From: Streptomyces sp. TRM70350
GTDB lineage: Bacteria > Actinomycetota > Actinomycetes > Streptomycetales > Streptomycetaceae
Length of the DNA: 64,000 nt
Direction: 5' to 3'
NCBI RefSeq assembly: GCF_019219825.1
Contig: NZ_JAHUXH010000002.1
Coordinates: 520,519 to 584,518, forward strand
The position numbers were made by a program, and so were the translations under genes. Position 1 is the first letter of the stretch, and every line of letters begins with the position of its first letter. Below, one piece after another: positions 54,998 through 63,749 of this stretch. The notes beneath the pieces are model-generated. The model worked only from the letters and a program-made list of their open reading frames with translations, ran no database searches and was not told the origin of the DNA.

Positions 54998-56143
54998 ATG
55001 AGTCAAGGTCCCCGGTCCGGCCTCGCCGCGGTCAGCTCCGCGCTGCTGGCCATGAGCAGGCATCTGGAGGTGCGCGACGTCCTGAAGACGATCGTCGCCT
55101 CGGCCCGCGAGCTGCTCGACGCCCAGTACGCCGCGCTCGGTGTGCCGGACGACCACGGCGGCTTCGCGCAGTTCGTGGTCGACGGCGTCAGCGACGATCA
55201 GTGGAAGGCCATCGGCCCGCTGCCCCGCCAGCACGGCATCCTCGCCGCGATGCTCCAGGACGCGAAGCCGCAGCGCCTGGCCGACGTCCGCACGGACCCC
55301 CGCTTCGAGGGCTGGCCCTCCGCCCACCCCGACCTGGCCGACTTCCTCGGCCTGCCCATCCGCGACGGCGACGAGGTCATCGGCGCCCTCTTCCTGGCCA
55401 ACAAGAACTGTCCAAAACCCGAGGGCACCTGCGGCTTCACCGCCGACGACGAGGAACTGCTGTCCATCCTCGCCCAGCACGCCGCGATCGCCCTCACCAA
55501 CGCCCGGCTCTACGAACGCAGCCGCGAGCTCACCATCGCCGAGGAGCGCTCCCGCCTGGCCCACGAGCTGCACGACGCGGTCAGCCAGAAGCTCTTCTCC
55601 CTGCGCCTGACCGCCCAGGCCGCCACCGCCCTCGTCGACCGCGACCCGTCCCGCGCCAAGGGTGAGCTGCAGCAGGTGGCCGCGCTCGCCGCCGAGGCCG
55701 CCGACGAACTGCGCGCCGCAGTCGTCGAGTTGCGCCCCGCGGCCCTCGACGAGGACGGCCTCGTGGCCACCCTGCGCACCCAGGTGCACGTCCTCGACCG
55801 CGCCCACACCGCGCGCGTGACGTTCACCGCCCACGGCGTGCGCGTCCTGCCCGCCGCCCAGGAGGAGGCGCTGCTGCGCGTCGCCCAGGAGGCCCTGCAC
55901 AACGCCCTGCGGCACTCCGGGGCCGACCGGGTCGACGTGACCCTGGCCAGGCGCGGCGGCGGCGCCGTCCTGCGCGTCACGGACGACGGCGGCGGCTTCG
56001 ACCCGCGCGCGATACGCCGTGCCGGACGCCACCTCGGCCTGGTCTCCATGCGGGACCGCGCGAGCGGCGTGGGCGGCACGCTCACCGTGGAGTCGGCGCC
56101 CGGCAAGGGCACCACGATAGAGATGGAGGTCCCCGGTGGCTGA
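54998..56143 (+). CDS. GAF-domain histidine kinase (HPK7/NarL-partner type)
   Basis: A 381-residue soluble sensor kinase. An N-terminal GAF domain (about residues 20-170) contains Cys138 and Cys145 (NKNCPKPEGTCGF), which might sense redox or metal. The HisKA_3 helix follows with phospho-acceptor His192 in LAHELHDAVSQKLF, then an HATPase with EALHNALRHSGADRV and VTDDGGGFDP and the G-box MRDRASGVGGTL. No membrane helix, so a cytoplasmic signal. Overlaps the response-regulator gene by eight bases. Confidence 0.93.
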   Translation: MSQGPRSGLAAVSSALLAMSRHLEVRDVLKTIVASARELLDAQYAALGVPDDHGGFAQFVVDGVSDDQWKAIGPLPRQHGILAAMLQDAKPQRLADVRTDPRFEGWPSAHPDLADFLGLPIRDGDEVIGALFLANKNCPKPEGTCGFTADDEELLSILAQHAAIALTNARLYERSRELTIAEERSRLAHELHDAVSQKLFSLRLTAQAATALVDRDPSRAKGELQQVAALAAEAADELRAAVVELRPAALDEDGLVATLRTQVHVLDRAHTARVTFTAHGVRVLPAAQEEALLRVAQEALHNALRHSGADRVDVTLARRGGGAVLRVTDDGGGFDPRAIRRAGRHLGLVSMRDRASGVGGTLTVESAPGKGTTIEMEVPGG

Positions 56144-56777
56144 CGCAATCAGGGTGCTGCTCGTCGACGACCACCAGGTGGTCCGCCGCGGCCTGCGCAC
56201 CTTCCTCGAAGTACAGGACGACATCGAGGTCGTGGGCGAGGCCGCCGACGGCGCCGAGGGCGTCGCCCGCGCCGAGGAACTGAAGCCCGACATCGTCCTG
56301 ATGGACGTCAAGATGCCCGGCATGGACGGCGTCGAGGCGCTGCGCCGGCTCCGCGAGCTGGGCAACCCCGCGCGCGTGCTGATCGTGACCAGCTTCACCG
56401 AGCAGCGCACGGTCGTCCCGGCCCTGCGCGCGGGCGCCGCCGGGTACGTCTACAAGGACGTCGACCCCGACGCGCTCGCCGGTGCCATCCGCTCGGTGCA
56501 CGCCGGGCACATCCTGCTCCAACCCGAGGTGGCGGGCGCCCTGTTGTCCCAGGAGGAGACCAACTCCGGCCAGGGCAGGCCGGGTTCGCTCACCGAGCGG
56601 GAGCGCGAGGTGCTCGGTCTGATAGCGGACGGCCGCTCCAACCGCGAGATCGCCCGCGCGCTGGTGCTCTCCGAGAAGACCGTCAAGACCCATGTCTCGA
56701 ACATCCTGATGAAACTCGACCTGGCGGACCGCACGCAGGCCGCCCTGTGGGCCGTACGCCATGGCGTGACTGGCTGA
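56136..56777 (+). CDS. NarL/LuxR-type response regulator
   Basis: A 213-residue regulator paired with the upstream kinase. Receiver domain: acidic pair Asp11-Asp12 (VLLVDDHQVVRRGL), phospho-acceptor Asp57 in DIVLMDVKMPGMDG, Thr/Ser in VLIVTSFTEQ and Lys in GYVYKDVDP. C-terminal LuxR-type HTH (LTEREREVLGLIADGRSNRE, then KTVKTHVSNILMKL). The start at 56136 overlaps the kinase gene. The adjacent chaplin gene and the inverted repeat at 56794 could be targets, but this is only positional evidence. Confidence 0.94.
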   Translation: MADAIRVLLVDDHQVVRRGLRTFLEVQDDIEVVGEAADGAEGVARAEELKPDIVLMDVKMPGMDGVEALRRLRELGNPARVLIVTSFTEQRTVVPALRAGAAGYVYKDVDPDALAGAIRSVHAGHILLQPEVAGALLSQEETNSGQGRPGSLTEREREVLGLIADGRSNREIARALVLSEKTVKTHVSNILMKLDLADRTQAALWAVRHGVTG

Positions 56778-56793
56778 AACAGGCTGAAAAACA

Positions 56794-56813
56794 CTCCGTA
56801 CGGCAATACGGAG
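56794..56813. promoter_or_regulatory. Inverted repeat between response regulator and chpE
   Basis: CTCCGTA-CGGCAA-TACGGAG (7-bp perfect arms) lies 17 bases after the response-regulator stop and 135 bases before chpE. It may be a weak terminator or a regulator-binding site for the NarL-type protein. Confidence 0.45.
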
Positions 56814-56947
56814 GGTTCCGCTCCGGGCTGAGATTCATACCGTCGTGGGAATGTCCCCCGGATGGCGCATCCTCCGCGCGGCTCCGGCGTTCTTCAGTGC
56901 GTGCTGCGGCGACTGGCCGTGGCAGTCGCATCAGAAGGGCATACGAA

Positions 56948-57193
56948 GTGAAGAACCTGAAGAAGGCAGCGGCCGTGACGATGGTGGCCGGTGGTCTGGT
57001 GGCCGCCGGTGCCGGTATGGCCTCCGCCACCGACGGATCGCACGCCACCGGCAAGGCCGTGGGCTCGCCGGGTGTCATCTCGGGCAACCTCGTCCAGGCC
57101 CCGGTGCACGTTCCGGTGAACGCCGTCGGCAACAGCGTGAACGTCGTCGGTGTGCTGAACCCGGCCTTCGGCAACCTCGGCATCAACCGCTGA
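56948..57193 (+). CDS. chpE: Short chaplin, ChpE type
   Basis: An 81-residue secreted surface protein that assembles into amyloid-like fibrils coating aerial hyphae and spores. Signal peptide MKNLKKAAAVTMVAGGLVAA to about residue 27 (GMASA). The single chaplin domain reads GSPGVISGNLVQAPVHVPVN then AVGNSVNVVGVLNPAFGN. It has no cysteine, the feature that separates ChpE from other short chaplins. The GTG at 56948 has AGAAGGG upstream. Preceded by a two-component system; a strong terminator follows. Confidence 0.95.
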   Translation: MKNLKKAAAVTMVAGGLVAAGAGMASATDGSHATGKAVGSPGVISGNLVQAPVHVPVNAVGNSVNVVGVLNPAFGNLGINR

Positions 57194-57277
57194 GTACCGC
57201 TGTGTCGGCCGTCGGCCCGGACCACGTGGGCAAGCTCCCACCCCACGTCCCCACCGCCTGACGCCGACCGGGCACCG

Positions 57278-57316
57278 AAAGGCTCCGCGAGTCATGGACG
57301 ACTCGCGGAGCCTTTT
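57278..57316. terminator. Terminator between chpE and the convergent gene
   Basis: AAAGGCTCCGCGAGTC-ATGGAC-GACTCGCGGAGCCTTTT: a perfect 16-bp stem with A tract before and T tract after, a textbook intrinsic terminator usable in both directions. Confidence 0.95.
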
Positions 57317-57370
57317 GCCGGACACGCGCCGGTCAGTCACTCACGCCGGTCACACCAAGGCAACCGACGA

Positions 57371-58159
57371 TCACCGCATCCCCCGCTCCCGCTCCTCCAC
57401 AACGGAGTTGTACGCCGCGACCTGCGCCCGCCGAGCCGTCCGCTCCACCGGCCGCAGCACCTCCGCCCGGGCCGCCATCTCCGAGGCGCTCACCGCACCC
57501 CCGTGCCCGTTGTCGTACGCCACCGAGATCAGCACCCCCACCCGCTGCGCCAGTTCCAGCACCCGCACCGCCCGCCCCGGATACCCCGGCGCCAGCACCT
57601 CCCGCCCCCTCTCGGCCCGCGCCCGGTACGCATCGATCGCCGCCTCCGCCACCGGCCCCGACCCGGCCACGTCCAGCCGCGTCAGCACCTCGGTCGCCTC
57701 CCTGAGCGCCTCCGCCAGCTCCCGCTCCGCCTCCCCGAGCGAGGGCACATCGGCGGGCGGCGCCTCCCGCACCGGCAGGCAGTGCCACACCACCTCGACA
57801 TGCACATCGCCCTCGGGCCCGGCCTCGTACACCTCGGGAACCAGCCCCAGCGCACCCCCGTGGCAGATCACCGCCTCCTCGGCCTCCAGCGCCCGCGCAT
57901 TGAACTCCGGCGGCCCGCTCAGCCCCAGCGGATGCCCCGGCGCCGGCAGCGCGACCCGCAGCCCGGTCACCCCGAGCGCCCGCAGCCGCCCCAGCGCGAG
58001 ACTGAGCCCGACGGGCGCCGACTCCCCCGGCAGCCCCTCCACCCGGTGCACGGCGTCCTCACCGACGATGGCGAGCACGGCGTCGTCCGGCGAAACAAGT
58101 CCGGCAAGAAGGGCATTTCCCCAAGCGGCAAGGCGTCCAGCGCGCGGTTCCGAGAGCAT
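57371..58159 (-). CDS. Conserved actinobacterial protein of unknown function
   Basis: A 262-residue soluble protein starting MLSEPRAGRLAAWGNALLAG. The N-terminal half looks like an alpha/beta domain (VLAIVGEDAVHRVEG, LRVALPAPGHPLGLSGPPEF, EAVICHGGALGLVPEVYEAG). The C-terminal half is helical and charged (AERELAEALREATEVLTRLD) and ends in NSVVEERERGMR. No catalytic motif is certain. Streptomyces and other actinobacteria share proteins of this kind near chpE, from memory. Single gene; convergent with chpE. Confidence 0.82.
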   Translation of the reverse strand: MLSEPRAGRLAAWGNALLAGLVSPDDAVLAIVGEDAVHRVEGLPGESAPVGLSLALGRLRALGVTGLRVALPAPGHPLGLSGPPEFNARALEAEEAVICHGGALGLVPEVYEAGPEGDVHVEVVWHCLPVREAPPADVPSLGEAERELAEALREATEVLTRLDVAGSGPVAEAAIDAYRARAERGREVLAPGYPGRAVRVLELAQRVGVLISVAYDNGHGGAVSASEMAARAEVLRPVERTARRAQVAAYNSVVEERERGMR

Positions 58160-58310
58160 GCTCCCACCCTAAGTACCGGGCCGAGGGAATGGACCGCCCG
58201 ACCGGTGGCGTAGATTTCGTTGAGGGCTGCGCCCACCGGCGCGGCCGCCCGAGCCACAGGCGTACGCGACAGCCGAGACCGGCCACACTGCAAGGGGAGA
58301 CAACGCGCTC

Positions 58311-59102
58311 ATGAGCGATGTTCTGGAGCTTCAGGACGTATCCGTGGTCCGCGAGGGCCGGGCTCTGGTGGACCAGGTCTCCTGGTCGGTCAAGGAGGGC
58401 GAGCGCTGGGTGATCCTCGGCCCGAACGGCGCCGGCAAGACCACCCTCCTCAACGTCGCCTCCAGCTACCTCTTCCCCAGCAAGGGCACCGCCACCATCC
58501 TCGGCGAGACCCTCGGCAAGGTCGACGTCTTCGAACTGCGCCCCCGCATCGGCATGGCCGGCATCGCCATGGCCGACAAGCTCCCCAAGCGCCAGACCGT
58601 CCTGCAGACCGTGCTGACCGCCGCGTACGGCATGACGGCCGGCTGGCAGGAGGAGTACGACGAGATCGACGAGCAGCGCGCCCGCGCCTTCCTCGACCGC
58701 CTCGGCATGTCCGACTACCTGGACCGCAGGTTCGGCACCCTCTCCGAGGGCGAGCGCAAGCGCACCCTGATCGCCCGCGCCCTGATGACCGACCCCGAGC
58801 TGCTCCTGCTCGACGAACCCGCCGCCGGGCTCGACCTCGGCGGCCGCGAGGACCTCGTACGCCGTCTCGGCCGCCTCGCCCGCGACCCCATCGCCCCCTC
58901 GATGCTCATGGTCACCCACCACGTCGAGGAGATCGCCCCCGGCTTCACCCACGTCCTCATGATCCGCCAGGGAAAGGTCCTCGCCGCCGGCCCGCTGGAG
59001 CTCGAACTCACCTCCCGCAACCTCTCCCACTGCTTCGGCCTGCCCCTCGTCGTCGAACAGGTCGGCGACCGCTGGACCGCACAGGGCCTGCCGCTGTCCT
59101 GA
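58311..59102 (+). CDS. ABC transporter ATP-binding protein
   Basis: A 263-residue stand-alone ATPase. Walker A GPNGAGKTT (residues 37-45), signature LSEGERKR in place of LSGGQ (about 144), Walker B LLLLDEPAAGLD (about 165) and the switch His in MLMVTHHVEEI. The E for G change at the signature is seen in the YlmA/molybdate-like ATPase branch. No permease gene is adjacent, so the partner is unknown. ATG with CAAGGGGAG about nine bases upstream. Confidence 0.92.
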   Translation: MSDVLELQDVSVVREGRALVDQVSWSVKEGERWVILGPNGAGKTTLLNVASSYLFPSKGTATILGETLGKVDVFELRPRIGMAGIAMADKLPKRQTVLQTVLTAAYGMTAGWQEEYDEIDEQRARAFLDRLGMSDYLDRRFGTLSEGERKRTLIARALMTDPELLLLDEPAAGLDLGGREDLVRRLGRLARDPIAPSMLMVTHHVEEIAPGFTHVLMIRQGKVLAAGPLELELTSRNLSHCFGLPLVVEQVGDRWTAQGLPLS

Positions 59103-59184
59103 GCCGGTGAAGTCCCCACCAGGGCACGGGTAATAAGCCGGTGCCAAACCAGACCGCGCCCTGTCCGCGCAGGTTCGGCGGTCC

Positions 59185-59190
59185 TACCAT
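59185..59190 (+). promoter_or_regulatory. -10 element consistent with leaderless nfeD transcript
   Basis: TACCAT lies exactly six bases before the GTG at 59197; no Shine-Dalgarno is present before that GTG. Confidence 0.45.
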
Positions 59191-59196
59191 GACCGT

Positions 59197-59628
59197 GTGG
59201 AAATCGACGCGTGGGTGTGGTGGTTGATCGCGGCGGCCGGGCTCGGCATCGGGCTCGTGATCACCGCGATGCCCGAACTCGGCATGCTCGCGGTGGGCGC
59301 CGTCGCGGCCTCGGCGACCGCCGGCCTCTTCGGCGGAGACGCCGTCTTCCAGGTCGTGGTCTTCGCCGTCGTCTCCACCGCCCTCATCGCGGTGGTACGC
59401 CCCATCGCCAACCGGCACCGCGCCCAACGACCCCAACTCGCCACCGGCGTAGAGGCGCTGAAAGGCAGACAAGCCGTCGTACTGGAACGCGTCGACGGCT
59501 CGGGCGGACGCATCAAGCTCGCCGGAGAGGTCTGGTCGGCCCGCGCCCTCGACACCGACCGCGTCTACGAAGCCGGTCAGGAAGTCGACGTCGTGGACAT
59601 CGAAGGAGCCACGGCGATCGTCATGTGA
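59197..59628 (+). CDS. NfeD-like membrane protein
   Basis: A 143-residue short NfeD. Three membrane helices (WVWWLIAAAGLGIGLVITAM; MLAVGAVAASATAGLFGG; VFQVVVFAVVSTALIAVVRP) are followed by a C-terminal OB-fold (KGRQAVVLERVDGSGGRIKL, then VDVVDIEGATAIVM). NfeD proteins pair with flotillin/stomatin-type SPFH proteins, and one follows 161 bases downstream. The serine-protease region of long NfeD is absent, as usual for the short class. Confidence 0.92.
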   Translation: MEIDAWVWWLIAAAGLGIGLVITAMPELGMLAVGAVAASATAGLFGGDAVFQVVVFAVVSTALIAVVRPIANRHRAQRPQLATGVEALKGRQAVVLERVDGSGGRIKLAGEVWSARALDTDRVYEAGQEVDVVDIEGATAIVM

Positions 59629-59789
59629 CCCCGCACGACACAAGGTGGCCGAACACCGCACCTGCGGTGCGAGGGTCTGTCAGACTCGACCAGCAAGATC
59701 TTCAACAACCATAAGATCTGCACCAACAGGATCCGCCGGGAGCGGATCCGCCGAACGCGCCGAGGCGGAGAAGGGTACGGGGAGCGACG

Positions 59790-60740
59790 ATGGAACCGGT
59801 CATCATCGTCCTGATCATTCTGGTGGTGTTGGTCTTCATCGCCCTGATCAAGACGATCCAGGTCATCCCACAGGCCAGCGCCGCCATCGTGGAGCGCTTC
59901 GGCCGCTACACGCGGACACTGAACGCGGGCCTCAACATTGTCGTCCCGTTCATCGACACCATCCGCAACCGCATCGACCTGCGCGAACAGGTCGTCCCCT
60001 TCCCGCCGCAGCCGGTGATCACCCAGGACAACCTGGTCGTCAACATCGACACGGTCATCTACTACCAGGTCACCGACGCGCGGGCCGCGACCTACGAAGT
60101 CGCCAGCTACATCCAGGCCATTGAACAGCTGACGGTCACCACCCTCCGCAACATCATCGGCGGCATGGACCTGGAGCGCACCCTCACCTCCCGCGAGGAG
60201 ATCAACGCGGCCCTGCGCGGCGTCCTCGACGAGGCCACCGGCAAGTGGGGTATCCGCGTCAACCGCGTCGAACTCAAGGCGATCGAGCCGCCCACCTCCA
60301 TCCAGGACTCCATGGAGAAGCAGATGCGCGCCGACCGCGACAAGCGCGCCGCGATCCTCCAGGCCGAAGGTGTCCGGCAGTCCGAAATCCTGCGCGCCGA
60401 GGGTGAGAAGCAGTCCCAGATCCTGCGCGCCGAAGGTGAGGCCAAGGCCGCCGCCCTGCGCGCCGAGGGCGAGGCCCAGGCCGTCCGCACGGTCTTCGAG
60501 GCCATCCACGCCGGCGACCCGGACCAGAAGCTGCTCAGCTACCAGTACCTCCAGATGCTGCCGAAGATCGCCGAAGGCGACGCCAACAAGCTCTGGATCG
60601 TCCCCAGCGAGATCGGCGACGCCCTCAAGGGCCTCTCCGGCGCCATGGGCAACTTCGCCCCCAAGCCCGGCGGTTCGGACTCCACGGGCAACGGCACCGG
60701 CTCGGGCCCGGAACGCCGGGAGAAGCCGTCGATCGACTAA
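59790..60740 (+). CDS. SPFH/Band 7 (stomatin-like) membrane protein
   Basis: A 316-residue protein with an N-terminal membrane helix (VIIVLIILVVLVFIALIKTI), an SPFH domain (AAIVERFGRYTRTLNAGLNI; RIDLREQVVPFPPQPVITQD) and an Ala/Glu-rich coiled coil of repeated QILRAEGE/ILRAEGEK units (about 190-235), typical of QmcA/stomatin oligomers in membrane microdomains. A Gly/Ser tail follows. The leader 59629-59789 includes a directly repeated GGATCCGCC and an unusually A+T-rich patch near 59694-59730. Partner of the upstream NfeD. Confidence 0.93.
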   Translation: MEPVIIVLIILVVLVFIALIKTIQVIPQASAAIVERFGRYTRTLNAGLNIVVPFIDTIRNRIDLREQVVPFPPQPVITQDNLVVNIDTVIYYQVTDARAATYEVASYIQAIEQLTVTTLRNIIGGMDLERTLTSREEINAALRGVLDEATGKWGIRVNRVELKAIEPPTSIQDSMEKQMRADRDKRAAILQAEGVRQSEILRAEGEKQSQILRAEGEAKAAALRAEGEAQAVRTVFEAIHAGDPDQKLLSYQYLQMLPKIAEGDANKLWIVPSEIGDALKGLSGAMGNFAPKPGGSDSTGNGTGSGPERREKPSID

Positions 60741-60785
60741 GGGCGCGTCCCTAGGCGGGTCAGCCCCCGCGCCCTGCTTTCAGGT

Positions 60786-60803
60786 GCGCGGGGAACTGCG
60801 CGA
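60786..60803. repeat. Common Streptomyces intergenic sequence
   Basis: GCGCGGGGAACTGCGCGA, followed by a degenerate ACAACCACATACGACCCGC, is a phrase I recognise as recurring between genes in many Streptomyces genomes. It has an internal GCGC...GCGC symmetry. Origin and function unknown. It sits in the SPFH-HNH convergent gap beside the short mobile element. Confidence 0.5.
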
Positions 60804-60851
60804 ACAACCACATACGACCCGCGGACAACAGACATCCGCAGCCCTACGGTC

Positions 60852-60910
60852 TAAGGGGTCCTTGCACTATGGCCGTGCGACCCGGGCGGGCATAGTGCAA
60901 GGACCCCTAA
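60852..60910. mobile_element. Short deleted copy of the inverted-repeat element, TAA target duplication
   Basis: 60855-60907 (53 bp) has the same perfect 17-bp ends as the copy at 27.1 kb, flanked by TAA on both sides, with only 19 internal bases (GCCGTGCGACCCGGGCGGG). Those bases match the interior next to the right end of the long copy. It therefore looks like an internal-deletion derivative. The insertion lies at the stop codon of the HNH gene and leaves a TAG in frame. Confidence 0.85.
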
Positions 60911-61413
60911 GCCGCAGCCGAGGCCAACCACTCGGGCAACGCCTCATAGTCGTCCTGCGCCAAAGCCAAGAGCATCGCGTCGGCCGGCGTCGGCTCAAAC
61001 GGCTCCCGCAGCAACGGCATACCGGCTTCCTCCGGCGTCCGATTCGCTTTACGGTGGTTGTCCTGGGCGCACGACGCCACCGTGTTCAGCCAGGTGTCCT
61101 GACCGCCCTGGGACCGCGGCACCACGTGGTCCACGGTCGTCGCCCGACGACCGCAGTACGCGCACCGGTGCCGGTCCCGCACCAGCACACCCCGCCTCGA
61201 CCACGGCGCTTGTCTTCGGAACGGCACCCTCACGTACCTGCACAACCTGATGACCCGGGGCGCCGGTATGTCGACCGCGGCTCCGCGCATGCGCAGTTCG
61301 GGGTGGGCCTGCTCGACGACGGCCTTGTCCTGGAGCACCAGAACGACGGCTCGGTTCAACGTCACCGTCGACAGCGGCTCGAAGCTCGCGTTCAGTACCA
61401 GCGTGTCCCGCAT
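60907..61413 (-). CDS. HNH endonuclease family protein
   Basis: A 168-residue protein common in actinobacteria. The HNH core is CAYCGRRATTVDHVVPRSQG followed by NTVASCAQDNHRKANRTPEE, with a CxxC...C zinc site. The N terminus (MRDTLVLNASFEPLSTVTLN) and the segment RRQAPWSRRGVLVRDRHR are also family-typical. It may be a chromosomal nuclease or a repair-associated protein; targets are unknown. GGGAGG precedes the ATG. The TAG stop uses one base of the adjacent short mobile element and two of its target duplication. Confidence 0.93.
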   Translation of the reverse strand: MRDTLVLNASFEPLSTVTLNRAVVLVLQDKAVVEQAHPELRMRGAAVDIPAPRVIRLCRYVRVPFRRQAPWSRRGVLVRDRHRCAYCGRRATTVDHVVPRSQGGQDTWLNTVASCAQDNHRKANRTPEEAGMPLLREPFEPTPADAMLLALAQDDYEALPEWLASAAA

Positions 61414-61547
61414 ACCAGCCCACCTCCCGTGTGCACCGGCCCACCCCTTGGCGGGCTGGGATCAACTCTGGCCGTGCACGCCGAGATGGACAACGCAATA
61501 TCCGCTGCTCCCACGAGGTGTGACCTCGCAGCCCCCGGCCACAAAAA

Positions 61548-61584
61548 TGCCCGCCTCCGATCACTCCCAGACCAGAGGCGGGCA
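61548..61584 (-). terminator. Terminator after the YbhB gene
   Basis: TGCCCGCCTC and GAGGCGGGCA (10 bp) enclose 17 bases, and the minus strand continues into a short T run (ATTTTTGTGG). It starts 16 bases after the stop of the gene at 61600. Confidence 0.85.
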
Positions 61585-61599
61585 AACGCTCAGTGAACG

Positions 61600-62139
61600 T
61601 CAGGCTTCGGCGGGCACCTCGTACTCACCGATGAGCTGGGCGCGCGCCAGCGTGTGGAACCGCAGATTGAAGCCCACGACGGCCGGACTGGCGTCCGAGT
61701 CCGGACCGAGCTTCTCCTGGTCCACGGCGTACACCGTGAACACATACCGGTGCGGCCCGTCCCCGGGCGGCGGCGCGGCACCGCCGAAGTCCTTCGTGCC
61801 GTAGTCGTTGCGCGCGTGAACCGCGCCCTCCGGCAGGCCCTCGAACTTCCCGCTGCCCGCCCCCGCCGGCAGCTCCGTCACCGAGGCCGGGATGTCGAAC
61901 AGGACCCAGTGCCAGAACCCGCTCCCCGTCGGGGCGTCCGGGTCGTAGCAGGTCACGGCGAAACTCTTGGTCTCGGCCGGGAAGCCCTCCCACCGCAGCT
62001 GCGGTGAGGTGTTGCCGGCCGCGTGGACCTGAGCGTCCTTGAGGGTCGCACCCTCCTGCACGTCCTCACTCGTGACCGTGAACGACGGCACGGGCGGATG
62101 GAAGTCGTGGGGGAGCGGCCGCCTCTTGAGCTCGGTCAC
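61600..62139 (-). CDS. YbhB/YbcL (PEBP-like) protein
   Basis: A 179-residue protein of the phosphatidylethanolamine-binding/Raf-kinase-inhibitor-like family. Motifs: [20 protein letters not shown] (the DPDAP and WHW elements) and [18 protein letters not shown]. The fold has an anion-binding pocket, but bacterial roles are poorly defined. GGAGG lies seven bases before the GTG start. The gene follows spoOM on the same strand with a gap of 40 bases, so they may be co-transcribed. Confidence 0.94.
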   Translation of the reverse strand: MTELKRRPLPHDFHPPVPSFTVTSEDVQEGATLKDAQVHAAGNTSPQLRWEGFPAETKSFAVTCYDPDAPTGSGFWHWVLFDIPASVTELPAGAGSGKFEGLPEGAVHARNDYGTKDFGGAAPPPGDGPHRYVFTVYAVDQEKLGPDSDASPAVVGFNLRFHTLARAQLIGEYEVPAEA

Positions 62140-62179
62140 CTCGGTACCTCCTGATCGGATGGTTCAGTGGATTCCGAGC

Positions 62180-62962
62180 CTAGAACCAGTTGCGCCTGCT
62201 GCCGACTTCGGACAGCCACTGGTTGAGATAGGCCACCCAGTCGGTGCCCTGGTAGTCGTGCAGCCCCACCTGGAACGACCGGAACGTGTCGCTGCCCTCG
62301 CTGAACAGACCCGGCTTCTTGTCCATCTCCAGCACGACGTCCATCGCCTGCTCGTCGGCCACGAAGCTCAACTCGACCTGGTTCAGCCCGCGGTACTGCT
62401 GCGGCGGCAGGAACTCGATCTCCTGGTAGAACGGCAGCTTCTGGCGTGTACCCCGAATGTGACCGCGCTCCACGTCCGCGTTCTTGAAGCGGAAGCCCAG
62501 CTGGATGAAGGCGTCCAGGATCGCCTTCTGCGCCGGCAGCGGGTGCACGTTGATCGGGTCCAGGTCACCGGAGTCCACCGCACGCGCGATCTCCAGCTCG
62601 GTGGTCACACCGATGTGCATGCCGCGCAGCGGCTGGCCGTCGATCATCGTGATCGGCGTCTCCCACGGGATGTCCAGCCCGAACGGCACCGCGTGCACCG
62701 CCTCGGCCTGCAGCTCGAAGGCACCGCCGAGGCGCACCTTCTTGAACTCGATGTCCTGCTTGTACTCCGTGTCCTGGCCCTCGACCTCGACCTTGGCCTG
62801 CAGCCCGACCGACAGCGCCTCGATCCGCTGGTTCACGGACCCGCCCTGGATCCGCACCTCACCCTGGACCACGCCGCCCGGCACGACATTGACCTCGGTC
62901 AGCACCGTCTCGACCGAAGCCCCACCGGCCCCCAGACTCGCGAGCAGCTTCTTGAACGCCAT
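62180..62962 (-). CDS. SpoOM (Spo0M) family sporulation-control protein
   Basis: A 260-residue arrestin-like protein of the SpoOM family. It opens MAFKKLLASLGAGGASVETV and contains GGVVQGEVRIQGGSVNQRIE, FGLDIPWETPITMIDGQPLR and LSFVADEQAMDVVLEMDKKP, all family-typical. In Bacillus Spo0M influences sporulation; in Streptomyces the role is not established. GAGGGAGA lies just before the ATG. First gene of a probable pair with ybhB. Confidence 0.93.
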   Translation of the reverse strand: MAFKKLLASLGAGGASVETVLTEVNVVPGGVVQGEVRIQGGSVNQRIEALSVGLQAKVEVEGQDTEYKQDIEFKKVRLGGAFELQAEAVHAVPFGLDIPWETPITMIDGQPLRGMHIGVTTELEIARAVDSGDLDPINVHPLPAQKAILDAFIQLGFRFKNADVERGHIRGTRQKLPFYQEIEFLPPQQYRGLNQVELSFVADEQAMDVVLEMDKKPGLFSEGSDTFRSFQVGLHDYQGTDWVAYLNQWLSEVGSRRNWF

Positions 62963-63098
62963 GTCTCTCCCTCGATGACTACGTCTCTGATCACTACAAA
63001 CGCGATCCGGCCGCGGCCGGTTCCGGGCCCCACCCTGGCAAGACGAACGCCCCCTGACCACTCCATCGCACCACCCGTCTGCACTACCCTCGGACGGC

Positions 63099-63749
63099 AT
63101 GATCGCGACCCCCGACCGTACGCCCCTGCCCCGAGAGTTCTTCGACCGGCCCGTACTGGAAGTGGCCCCCGACCTCCTCGGCCGCATCCTCGTACGCACG
63201 ACCCCGGACGGTCCGATCGCGCTGCGCCTGACAGAGGTCGAGGCCTACGACGGCCCGAACGACCCCGGCTCCCACGCCTACCGCGGCCGCACACCCCGCA
63301 ACGACGTGATGTTCGGTCCACCCGGACATGTGTACGTCTACTTCACCTACGGCATGTGGCACTGCATGAACCTGGTCTGCGGCCCGGACGGAACGGCGAG
63401 CGCCGTTCTGCTCCGGGCCGGCGAGATCATCGAGGGCGCCGAGCTGGCCCGCACCCGTCGACTCTCGGCCCGCAACGACAAGGAACTGGCCAAAGGTCCG
63501 GCCCGCCTGGCCACGGCCCTGGACGTGGACCGCACCCTGGACGGCACCGACGCCTGCGCCTCCGGCGACACCCCCCTCCGTATGCTGACCGGCAGCCCTG
63601 TGCCCTCTGACCAGGTACGCAACGGCCCACGCACCGGAGTGGCCGGCGACGGGGGCGACGGAGACATCCATCCCTGGCGCTTCTGGGTCGCCAACGACCC
63701 GACGGTGAGCCCCTATCGGGCCCACGTTCCGAGGCGCCGCGGAAGTTGA
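63099..63749 (+). CDS. mpg: 3-methyladenine DNA glycosylase (AAG/Mpg family)
   Basis: A 216-residue DNA-repair enzyme excising alkylated purines. Catalytic-site region [20 protein letters not shown] with the active Glu, the intercalating-Tyr region [20 protein letters not shown], then [20 protein letters not shown] and the late [16 protein letters not shown]. The ATG at 63099 follows TACCCT by eight bases; no strong Shine-Dalgarno is present. The -35 of the following strong promoter overlaps its stop codon. Confidence 0.95.
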   Translation: MIATPDRTPLPREFFDRPVLEVAPDLLGRILVRTTPDGPIALRLTEVEAYDGPNDPGSHAYRGRTPRNDVMFGPPGHVYVYFTYGMWHCMNLVCGPDGTASAVLLRAGEIIEGAELARTRRLSARNDKELAKGPARLATALDVDRTLDGTDACASGDTPLRMLTGSPVPSDQVRNGPRTGVAGDGGDGDIHPWRFWVANDPTVSPYRAHVPRRRGS

